Source: Bacteroides sp. (GTDB lineage Bacteria; Bacteroidota; Bacteroidia; Bacteroidales; Bacteroidaceae). Taken from it: 11,642 nucleotides of DNA. Position 1 is the stretch's first letter, and each line of letters starts with the position of its first letter. The notes below the pieces were generated by a model that ran no database searches, was not told the DNA's origin, and was given only the letters and a program-made list of their open reading frames with translations. The DNA is taken from assembly GCA_019412865.1 (NCBI GenBank), contig DXOJ01000072.1:1-11642 (forward strand), written 5' to 3'. The position numbers were made by a program, and so were the translations under genes. Shown in pieces: positions 6,444-11,642 of this stretch.

Positions 6444-6451
6444 CAAAGTTA
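6444..6451 (-). promoter_or_regulatory. promoter -7 box for the membrane-protein gene
   Basis: The minus strand reads TAACTTTG, a full match to TAnnTTTG, 30 bases before the ATG at 6414. I see no TTG at the expected -33 distance. The rest of the gap up to 6677 holds no gene, only T-rich sequence and an isolated CTGATAC (6487-6493), which also occurs near both integrase ends. Confidence 0.5.
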
Positions 6452-6677
6452 GAGAGAAAATTTCAAATTAGTGAGAGTTACACATACTGATACACAATGT
6501 CTTAACTATCTTTACGGAACTGGTTTTTACTGTTTTTTGCTCAATTTTTCTTTCACTTTTTTCTTCGTGCTTTCAGTTGTTTGACACTTGTTTACTCAAG
6601 ATTACGCATCCTATAGTTATTCCACAATGTGTTGCTAAACATATTTTAACGCAGTTATTAGAAGATAAGTAAGTGCT

Positions 6678-7052
6678 TTATCTCATAGATGTCTTTTTAC
6701 CGGCACGTTTACTTAATGTCTCATTTATTTCATCTGGTGTCAATATGACTTTATTGGTACGTCCTGATTCTGCCCATTTTATCAGTTCATCTTTGAATAG
6801 GATGTAGCTTTTGCCTTTTCGAGTCGCAGGAATGGAACGATGCTGGAGATGATAGTACATGGTGGTTTTCTTCATTTTCATGAATTCACAAGCTTCATCA
6901 ATATTCATTGGAGTATGATCTGAAGAACTAGAATTTCCTTTCTTGATTTCATCATGTAATCCACTTACACTAAGTTGCAAGTCTGAAATCATATCCATTA
7001 CTTGTTTTACTGCCTTTGGAAGGTCATTGAATGATATTTGTTCTGTTGTCAT
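6678..7052 (-). CDS. excisionase-like helix-turn-helix protein
   Basis: This 124-residue protein has an N-terminal segment (SFNDLPKAVKQVMDMISDLQ) that looks like a short coiled coil. A Ser-rich linker follows, then a helix-turn-helix domain at about 48-97 (MNIDEACEFMKMKKTTMYYH, then the wing ATRKGKSYILFKDELIKWAE). This layout is characteristic of the DNA-binding proteins beside integrases in Bacteroidales integrative elements, which help excision or regulate it. It lies immediately downstream of the broken integrase copy in the same direction, the usual int-xis order. The N-terminal and linker regions differ from the two helix-turn-helix proteins of the replication-like operon, so it forms a separate subgroup. 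Confidence 0.85.
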   Translation of the reverse strand: MTTEQISFNDLPKAVKQVMDMISDLQLSVSGLHDEIKKGNSSSSDHTPMNIDEACEFMKMKKTTMYYHLQHRSIPATRKGKSYILFKDELIKWAESGRTNKVILTPDEINETLSKRAGKKTSMR

Positions 7053-7079
7053 TTATATAATTATTATGAATTACTGATG

Positions 7080-7087
7080 CAAAGGTC
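7080..7087 (-). promoter_or_regulatory. candidate promoter -7 box for the excisionase-like gene
   Basis: The minus strand reads GACCTTTG, one mismatch from TAnnTTTG, about 27 bases before the ATG at 7052. It sits exactly at the edge (7086) of the sequence shared with the intact integrase region, so it may have been created or moved by the recombination that made this junction. Confidence 0.35.
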
Positions 7088-7296
7088 TACAATGATTTAA
7101 TGCTGATTTAGCTGATACATGATTAACTTATATGTAAGTATCAGTAAGGATGATAATTACTCTTTTTCATTATCTTCGTCTGAACTCAAACGTATTTTAT
7201 TGGCTGCTTCTCTTGTTTTTGGAGATGCATGGGCTACATATATCTGTATGGTTGAAACATTCTTATGTGCCAGCAAGTGTTGCACAGTATAAATAT
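7086..7296. repeat. direct repeat, copy A: integrase 3' end plus 71-bp downstream flank
   Basis: This block aligns without gaps to 10710-10920 with about 14 differences in 211 positions by my count. The match continues across the IS at 8600-8695 (against 10921-11016, about 7 differences in 96-97). It includes 71 bases beyond the integrase stop, where an imperfect pair CTGATAC (7112-7118) and GTATCAG (7138-7144) is conserved. Confidence 0.9.
7289..7296. repeat. 8-bp target-site duplication, left copy
   Basis: ATAAATAT directly borders the left end of the IS and is repeated at 8592-8599 on the other side. The uninterrupted integrase gene has a single copy at 10913-10920 in the equivalent place, which proves the duplication. 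Confidence 0.95.
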
Positions 7297-7320
7297 GGTT
7301 CATCCGATAAATGCGTAGTT
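7297..7320. repeat. IS terminal inverted repeat, left
   Basis: This end is a perfect 24-base inverted match to 8568-8591. The transposase stop codon (7300-7302) lies inside it, so the last residues NYAFIG are encoded by the repeat itself. Confidence 0.95.
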
Positions 7321-8511
7321 TTTCTCATGCATTGCTAGTATTTTAAGTTCAAAGAACTTCTGGTCTCTGTATCCATATGCTTGTCTTTTCATTGTTTTGA
7401 TTTTATTGTTGATTCCTTCCAGTTTAGCTGTTGATATATGGTAATCGTACCAAGCTAATATTCCCCATTTATGCGCTTTCAAGGTGTTAGCCATTGTGGT
7501 GAGCTTGGGTATTTTGGCTTCGTAAGCCTGTTCAATCCATTTGTCCAACACTTCAGCTGCCTGTTCTTTATTGACTTGTGTCCATATCTCTCGTAGGCTT
7601 TCTTTCAGGTAATAAGCCTTCATCAGTGGTTCATTCATATTTAAGGCATTGTCCAACCTGGATTTGTACTTGTTGTCAAAAATGTCCTTGCCATTACAAA
7701 GCAGCAGCCAGCGTGTCCCCTTGATAACCTTCCGTTTGTTGAGATCTTTTTCTTCCCTGTAGATTCCTCGCCTGATTTCATCCAGGGCGTCATTCATCAG
7801 CTTGACAACATGGAAATGGTCAAAGACAAGTGTGGCTTTGGGCAGGTTGGTCGTAACTGCGACGATAAACGCTGGTGAGAGGTCTGTTGCCACAGCCTCT
7901 ATCTGTATCCCTGCCTTGGTCACCTTCTTCCAGAACTCATCCAGGACACCCCTGCCTTTGCCATCCCCGATATAGATGACTCGCCCTGTTTCCAGATCCA
8001 CTACTATTGTTTTGTAGATGTGTCCTTTGGCTACGGCGAACTCGTCTATACCGATATGACGCACCTGGCTTATGTCAGGGGTGTTATAGTTGCGATACAA
8101 ATAGCGCTTCTGAATATCCTTCACCGTATCCCAAGACAAATGGAGGTGGTGAGCCACATCTTTTATGGTGCCAACCCGGGATAGCTCCACCACCAAGCGG
8201 GCTAGTCTGTTACTATAAGCACGCTTGCCAGTGACAAAATGGATGTGTTCTTGTCTGATACTCTGGCAATCCTTACATGCAAGACGTTGAACTTTTATTT
8301 CTAAAATCACTTGCTTACTGCCAATAGGAACACTGCGGACACGGCGGATCTGAACCCCGGAACGAATATAATTCTTGCTCTTACAAACAGAACAACACAG
8401 TTTATCCTTACGAGTTTGCAGTTTTAAAACAATACTATTATCTTCGTATCGTACACAGGAACATTCTTGTTCCCGAACGCCAAAGGCGTGGTATAAAAAG
8501 CTGGTATACAT
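7300..8511 (-). CDS. tnpA: ISL3-family transposase
   Basis: This 403-residue DDE transposase catalyses cut-and-paste movement of the IS. An N-terminal zinc-finger-like region has C40-x2-C43 and C79-x2-C82. A helix-turn-helix follows near 113-135 (TIKDVAHHLHLSWDTVKDIQ). The catalytic domain shows Asp156 (HIGIDEFAVAKGH), Asp210 (AVATDLSPAF) and Glu365 (TAKLEGINNKIKTMKRQAYG), the last being a very typical ISL3 block. DHFHVVKLMNDALDEIRR at about 231-248 is also characteristic. Length is close to the usual 400-430 residues, and no frameshift or stop is present, so it should be active. The promoter-like box TACCTTTG lies 23 bases upstream, and the gene fills nearly the whole element. Confidence 0.96.
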   Translation of the reverse strand: MYTSFLYHAFGVREQECSCVRYEDNSIVLKLQTRKDKLCCSVCKSKNYIRSGVQIRRVRSVPIGSKQVILEIKVQRLACKDCQSIRQEHIHFVTGKRAYSNRLARLVVELSRVGTIKDVAHHLHLSWDTVKDIQKRYLYRNYNTPDISQVRHIGIDEFAVAKGHIYKTIVVDLETGRVIYIGDGKGRGVLDEFWKKVTKAGIQIEAVATDLSPAFIVAVTTNLPKATLVFDHFHVVKLMNDALDEIRRGIYREEKDLNKRKVIKGTRWLLLCNGKDIFDNKYKSRLDNALNMNEPLMKAYYLKESLREIWTQVNKEQAAEVLDKWIEQAYEAKIPKLTTMANTLKAHKWGILAWYDYHISTAKLEGINNKIKTMKRQAYGYRDQKFFELKILAMHEKNYAFIG

Positions 8512-8533
8512 ATGCGTTTTGATTAGCGGTAAT

Positions 8534-8541
8534 CAAAGGTA
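8534..8541 (-). promoter_or_regulatory. promoter -7 box of the transposase gene
   Basis: The minus strand reads TACCTTTG, a full match to TAnnTTTG, 23 bases before the ATG at 8511 and inside the IS. It overlaps a small palindrome GGTATAATATACC (8539-8551), which might be a control site for the transposase. Confidence 0.5.
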
Positions 8542-8567
8542 TAATATACCAGCTTATTTTAGCTATT

Positions 8568-8591
8568 AACTACGCATTTATCGGATGAACC
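8568..8591. repeat. IS terminal inverted repeat, right
   Basis: Perfect inverted counterpart of 7297-7320. The outermost base is at 8591, directly followed by the right target-site copy. Confidence 0.95.
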
Positions 8592-8599
8592 ATAAATAT
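8592..8599. repeat. 8-bp target-site duplication, right copy
   Basis: ATAAATAT, the second copy of the target sequence at 7289-7296; the integrase remnant resumes at 8600. Confidence 0.95.
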
Positions 8600-8824
8600 C
8601 TGCACCTAACTCCATCTGTAATGAAGCATAGGTATGGCGGGAAAAATGAAAAGTAATGTGCTTAGTAATACCAGATTCCTTTAACCATATTCGTATTTTG
8701 AACAAATGATACTGTACATCGGCAATGGAATGAATGTCAATGGTTCAGATTACTACCATGCAATCTACTTTTCAACAAGGGAAAAAAGTCGGTTAAATTT
8801 TCTTTTCGAAGCCAATATGGGTAA

Positions 8825-8870
8825 ATTTGTAGGTTAAGAATGGTATTTGTGTCCAATTTTGTAGGATAAG
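8825..8870. repeat. 46-bp two-motif block, left copy bracketing the fic locus
   Basis: Two units, ATTTGTAGGTTAAG (8825-8838) and TTTTGTAGGATAAG (8857-8870), are 32 bases apart. The block aligns without gaps to 10439-10484 with 35 of 46 positions equal by my count, in the same orientation and with the same 32-base spacing. AGCGGAA follows both copies. Between this block and the integrase remnant (8746-8824) I see no gene. Confidence 0.75.
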
Positions 8871-8872
8871 GA

Positions 8873-8903
8873 AAGCGGAACCAAGAATTTCCTGGTTCCG
8901 CTT
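8873..8903 (-). terminator. intrinsic terminator of the fic gene
   Basis: An 11-bp perfect GC-containing stem (8873-8883 with 8893-8903) encloses a 9-base loop, 17 bases after the stop codon at 8921. On the minus strand the stem runs into CTTTCCTT, a pyrimidine-rich tail suited to intrinsic termination. Confidence 0.8.
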
Positions 8904-8920
8904 CATATTAGCTGGTTGAA

Positions 8921-10396
8921 TTAAAATCTTAAAATGTAGCCATCGCCATCCTTAAATGCATTGCAGCTCTCAAGATATTTACGAGAAATCTCAAAATCAT
9001 CGCCGGTAATATTTGCGCTGAATTGTCTCACTCTTGATAATGCTCTAATTACAACGGACGGATCTCCTTTTCGTGTTAGTCTACGTAATGCATTGAGATA
9101 GTCTTCTCGAAAAACAGTCGGTATGATAATCTTCGATTGGTCAGCTGCTACAAGTTCTGAATTCATCATGATTCTTGAAATACGACCATTTCCATCATTA
9201 AATGGATGTACTTCACTTATCATAAACATCATAAAAAGTGCTTTTGCGAATGGATGTTCAATAGCCTGATAAAACTCATAACCCTTTCGAAGCGTTCCCC
9301 TCACCAAAGTACAATCCACGAAATGCGTGTCACCGGCATGATTATTTTGCATCTTGAACATGCCGGGATTCCTATCTGGACGAGCAGCCATTAATATTCG
9401 ATGTCGGTCTTGTAACAACTCTATCAATTCTTCACTCGAAGAAGGAGTCCGTCTCATTTCACGACGACTCGCTACTAATTGAAAAGTACCTAAAACATCA
9501 TGAGAGTCGGCATTACGAGCGGGCAAAGCTTGTCCGGTCTCAATAATTGTGCGAGCTTCTTCTATTTCAAATTCCGTTCCTTCTATATAATTGGAAAAGT
9601 AACTCTCAAAGAAAGCGAAATTTCTGAAAGCTGCATTTTCAACATTCGGTTCATCAATTAATGGCAGAGGGGTATTGTGTAAGGCTTCGAATAGAACTCC
9701 AAATAATCTAACACGTTCACTGTCGTAAGGTTCCCCCTGTGCTCTAGCTTGAGCACTTGCAGATGTGAGTATTTTAGAAGGTTTTGTTGAAAGTATTGCA
9801 CCAATAATTTGATTCAGTATTTCAAACTCTTCCTCCATTTTTAGCTCCTTAGATACAACTCTAGCTTTATCTCGAAAAGCATTTAGACCGCTTTCGCCAT
9901 TAACTTGAAGCATACGTTCAAGAAACTCCTCAATGCTCGTTCGAGGGAGACATTTTGATGAATTTCCTCTCGCACGTCCTTTTTGAAGATTTTCCAAAGT
10001 ACGTCTTTCTAAACTTGATATATACAGATTCTCAATGAATGGCATATCATGTTCTGTTCCTTTTGGACCTTCCATTAGGTGAATTTTCAATCCTGGCAAT
10101 GATATATTTTTTGAATAGGAATAGGTCAGATAAATATCACCATCAGCAGTTGGTTTGAGTTCATAAGCAGAACGATGACTAATTACAGCTTGAGGATAGA
10201 GTTGCCCAATTATATAAAAGACATTTCTACGGATGATTACATCAGGCTCATCTTCAAGATTTGTTGTATAAATCTTAGGAGCTATCTTTCGAAGAAGACC
10301 TTTCTTTATCATCGATGTTCTTTGTTGAGACAAGGACTTATCAGATGTTGCCATAACAATCTCCATCACATTAGCCAAACTTTTATTTTTTGCCAT
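8921..10396 (-). CDS. Fic family AMP-transferase with N-terminal AbiEi-like winged-helix domain
   Basis: This 491-residue protein has two parts. Residues about 8-130 resemble the AbiEi-type antitoxin/DUF6088 winged helix (QQRTSMIKKGLLRKIAPKIY, then QLYPQAVISHRSAYELKPTA). The C-terminal part is a Fic domain with the complete active-site motif HPFNDGNGRISR at 397-408. Fic enzymes transfer AMP from ATP to a hydroxyl on a target protein; this target is unknown. Before the core lies SNYIEG (268-273), which fits the inhibitory-helix signature [S/T]xxxE[G/N], with Glu272 expected to block ATP binding. It would then be a class II, self-inhibited Fic protein. No separate antitoxin gene is adjacent. 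The gene has its own promoter and terminator, and the winged helix may bind the repeated motifs in the promoter (inference). A role in defence or stress control is possible but not shown. Confidence 0.92.
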   Translation of the reverse strand: MAKNKSLANVMEIVMATSDKSLSQQRTSMIKKGLLRKIAPKIYTTNLEDEPDVIIRRNVFYIIGQLYPQAVISHRSAYELKPTADGDIYLTYSYSKNISLPGLKIHLMEGPKGTEHDMPFIENLYISSLERRTLENLQKGRARGNSSKCLPRTSIEEFLERMLQVNGESGLNAFRDKARVVSKELKMEEEFEILNQIIGAILSTKPSKILTSASAQARAQGEPYDSERVRLFGVLFEALHNTPLPLIDEPNVENAAFRNFAFFESYFSNYIEGTEFEIEEARTIIETGQALPARNADSHDVLGTFQLVASRREMRRTPSSSEELIELLQDRHRILMAARPDRNPGMFKMQNNHAGDTHFVDCTLVRGTLRKGYEFYQAIEHPFAKALFMMFMISEVHPFNDGNGRISRIMMNSELVAADQSKIIIPTVFREDYLNALRRLTRKGDPSVVIRALSRVRQFSANITGDDFEISRKYLESCNAFKDGDGYILRF

Positions 10397-10425
10397 AATT
10401 TTCTTTTATCTGTCAATTTTCAATG

Positions 10426-10433
10426 CAAAGGTA
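10426..10433 (-). promoter_or_regulatory. promoter -7 box of the fic gene
   Basis: The minus strand reads TACCTTTG, a full match to TAnnTTTG, 30 bases before the ATG at 10396. The first motif of the repeat block (10439-10452) begins 5 bases upstream, between the expected -33 and -7 positions, so a protein bound there would directly affect transcription. Confidence 0.6.
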
Positions 10434-10438
10434 GGCAT

Positions 10439-10484
10439 TTTTGTCGGATAAGAATTGTATATTGGGGTAATTTTGTCGGATAAG
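10439..10484. repeat. 46-bp two-motif block, right copy, in the fic promoter
   Basis: Two identical 14-base units TTTTGTCGGATAAG lie at 10439-10452 and 10471-10484, 32 bases apart, about three helical turns. They occupy the fic promoter region. Identical spaced units upstream of a gene with a DNA-binding domain suggest operator sites; the related block at 8825-8870 suggests that they also mark the locus boundary. Confidence 0.8.
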
Positions 10485-10669
10485 AGCGGAAATAAGGGTT
10501 TTTTTGTAGTTTTGAGTGAAAACATTCCATGGCTTCACGGCAAAAAGTCTGTAACTTCATAGGCTTTTTGTAATAAGTGCAATAAAAATGGATTTCGAAT
10601 AATATATAAAGAGGAATGATGAGAGTCTCTTTCGTTATATCACATTGTTTTAATCTCTAAGCATTAAGA
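10485..10669. other. intergenic spacer without a gene
   Basis: No coding frame is convincing here. The gap from 10397 to 10780 holds the fic promoter, the repeat block, this spacer and the hairpin at 10670-10710. Within the spacer, CAAAAAGTCT (10541-10550) and AGGCTTTTTG (10561-10570) can form a 10-bp hairpin with one G-U pair on a plus-strand transcript. No plus-strand gene precedes it, so its role is unclear. Confidence 0.5.
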
Positions 10670-10710
10670 ACTGTAAGTACTAATTGAAAATTTTATTTAG
10701 TACTTACAGT
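10670..10710 (-). terminator. 14-bp hairpin downstream of the integrase; terminator or recombination end
   Basis: Perfect arms at 10670-10683 (ACTGTAAGTACTAA) and 10697-10710 surround a 13-base AT-rich loop, 70 bases after the integrase stop. It could end the integrase transcript, although no strong U-tract follows. Its right edge coincides exactly with the point where homology to the second integrase copy begins (10710), so it may instead be part of an element end or attachment site. Confidence 0.6.
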
Positions 10711-11016
10711 CTACAATGATTTAATGCTGATTTAGGTGATACAGGATTAACTTAAATGCAAGTATCAGTAAGGGTGGTAATTACTCTTTTTCATTATCTT
10801 CATCTGAATTCAAACGTATTTTATTGGCTGCCTCTCTTGTTTTTGGAGATGCATGGGCTACATATATCTGGGTAGTTGAAACGTTCTTATGTGCCAGCAA
10901 ATGTTGCACAGTATAAATATCTGTACCTAACTCCATCTGTAATGAAGCATAGGTATGGCGGAAACAGTGAAAAGTAATGTGCTTAGTAATACCTGATTCC
11001 TTTAACCATACTCGCA
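10710..11016. repeat. direct repeat, copy B: integrase 3' end plus 71-bp flank
   Basis: Gap-free counterpart of 7086-7296 plus 8600-8695. The first 71 bases lie beyond the integrase stop codon and still match about as well as the coding part, which indicates duplication of a DNA segment rather than only protein-level relatedness. Confidence 0.9.
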
Positions 11017-11642
11017 TATCTTTGTTACTCATTTCTTTAGTGAACCCCTCAAATACTCTATAATTTGTTTCAGGTAGAATTAACTGATAAGCTTCATCAC
11101 TTATAGGTACCGTGGTTTGTACATTCGTTTTCTGACAGATGAATTGTATGTATCTGCCACCATCAGCGTATTTTCTAACATTCTCCCATCTTAGATTGAT
11201 GATATCGCTTCGCCTTAATCCTGTAAGACAAGAGAAAATAACGGCTTTCTTCATTATGGGGATGGGGCATGGTGTGTGATAAAGACTTCGCACTTCTTCA
11301 ATTGTCAAACTTTCCTTTACTGTTGGAACCCACTTTATATAGTCCAAGAAATCGACAATCTTTTCATTGATGCGTCTATCTCTATAAGCAAGATTGAGTG
11401 CGTTCCTGAAGATTATCCAGTAATCGGCAGCAGAATTGCGATTAAGTGGTTTGCCTGTAGATAAGCTTTTCGCATCCATGAGGTATTCCATGAATTTTCG
11501 GCAGAATTCAACACTTAATTCATCAAAACTACATTTGCCATGAGAAAACTTCTCGAAGTGCTTATATGACGAAAGCCATTTAGCGTGCTTTGTCTTTGAT
11601 AAATCATCAAAGTAATCTAAGAAGCTTTCTTTAGTACGACCT
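10781..11642 (-). CDS. tyrosine recombinase (integrase), 5' end beyond the window
   Basis: The frame is open to the right edge, giving 286 visible residues; a Met codon at 11491 is internal, because the upstream in-frame codons encode recognisable integrase sequence (SSYKHFEKFSHGKCSFDEL, part of the N-terminal SAM-like core-binding domain). Full-length members have about 380-420 residues. The catalytic domain is complete: Arg in TGLRRSDI (codon at 11213-11215), His and Arg in HCFRHT (Arg codon 10958-10960), His in LLAHKN and the Tyr nucleophile in QIYVAH (codon 10862-10864). It should catalyse integration and excision of a Bacteroidales element. A helix-turn-helix gene does not follow it directly; instead a hairpin and the fic locus do. 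The tail LNSDEDNEKE is strongly charged, as in the broken copy. Confidence 0.93.
   Translation of the reverse strand, partial: GRTKESFLDYFDDLSKTKHAKWLSSYKHFEKFSHGKCSFDELSVEFCRKFMEYLMDAKSLSTGKPLNRNSAADYWIIFRNALNLAYRDRRINEKIVDFLDYIKWVPTVKESLTIEEVRSLYHTPCPIPIMKKAVIFSCLTGLRRSDIINLRWENVRKYADGGRYIQFICQKTNVQTTVPISDEAYQLILPETNYRVFEGFTKEMSNKDMRVWLKESGITKHITFHCFRHTYASLQMELGTDIYTVQHLLAHKNVSTTQIYVAHASPKTREAANKIRLNSDEDNEKE

Larger units (their letters stand above)
7297..8591 (-). mobile_element. complete ISL3-family insertion sequence, 1295 bp
   Basis: The element has perfect 24-bp terminal inverted repeats (7297-7320 and 8568-8591, beginning GGTTCATCCGATAAATGCG), one transposase gene, and an 8-bp target duplication. 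All three properties fit the ISL3 family. It looks intact and recent: ends, target copies and reading frame show no damage. Its base composition appears somewhat richer in G and C than the surrounding DNA. It interrupts the integrase remnant. I do not assign it to a named IS. Confidence 0.95.
7157..8745 (-). pseudogene. tyrosine recombinase remnant, C-terminal part only, split by an IS
   Basis: Removing the IS and one target copy joins 8745-8600 to 7296-7157 in one frame. The product resembles the end of the intact integrase: WLKESGITKHITF, then HFSRHTYASLQ (the H-x-x-R box), LLAHKN (His) and QIYVAH (the Tyr nucleophile), ending in SSDEDNEKE. The N-terminal domains and the first catalytic Arg are missing. 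Similarity to the intact gene stops near 8696, and an in-frame TGA lies at 8746-8748. The fragment therefore has two lesions: an old 5' truncation and a later IS insertion. It cannot encode a working recombinase. Its position directly before the excisionase-like gene suggests that it was once the native integrase of the left-hand element. Confidence 0.9.

Noticed and set aside
8007..8569. Plus-strand frames inside the IS
   Set aside because: Antisense to a well-supported transposase with complete catalytic residues.
8825..8870. CRISPR-like array suggested by regularly spaced motifs
   Set aside because: Only two units per block, short and imperfect, with no cas genes; it does not resemble a repeat-spacer array.
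10781..11491. Integrase as a complete 236-residue gene starting at 11491
   Set aside because: The frame continues to the right edge and encodes typical core-binding-domain sequence, so the gene is longer and its start lies outside.
1..11642. tRNA, rRNA or riboswitch
   Set aside because: No cloverleaf, rRNA-like or known riboswitch core was apparent on either strand; a covariance-model search would be needed to exclude small RNAs.

Overview
The window looks like an accessory, mobile-element region from a Bacteroidota gut-type bacterium (Bacteroides, Parabacteroides or Prevotella-like). The evidence is the low GC content, the near absence of Shine-Dalgarno sequences, several promoter boxes of the TAnnTTTG type upstream of start codons, and gene families typical of Bacteroidales integrative elements. 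Every gene I accept is on the minus strand, so the window is best read from right to left.

Right part (about 10670-11642): a tyrosine recombinase (integrase) runs off the right edge. Next comes a self-contained locus (about 8825-10484) with one large gene, a Fic AMP-transferase fused to an N-terminal AbiEi-like winged-helix domain. It has its own promoter and hairpin terminator and is bracketed by related 46-bp direct repeats.

Middle (7086-8745): a second integrase survives only as its 3' end, about 93% identical to the intact copy. It is split by a complete 1295-bp ISL3-type insertion sequence with 24-bp perfect inverted ends and an 8-bp target duplication (ATAAATAT). Then follow an excisionase-like helix-turn-helix gene (6678-7052), a two-pass membrane protein (5713-6414) and a gene of unknown function (4702-5439).

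Left part (762-4539): a compact operon with overlapping genes, in the order helix-turn-helix protein, 61-residue lysine-rich protein, RepA-like AAA ATPase, CHC2-like/Toprim primase, second helix-turn-helix protein, second Toprim-family protein. In the last one all the expected catalytic acidic residues are replaced. The operon ends at a strong nested palindrome. A small membrane-anchored acidic protein follows at the left edge, possibly the start of a transfer region.

Taken together this is probably one end of an integrative and conjugative or mobilizable element: integrase and excisionase-like genes at one side, then a replication-initiation-like module (ATPase plus primase), then possibly transfer genes. 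The Fic locus and the IS would be later passengers. The features most worth follow-up are the active/inactive primase pair and the Fic locus with its repeated motif blocks.
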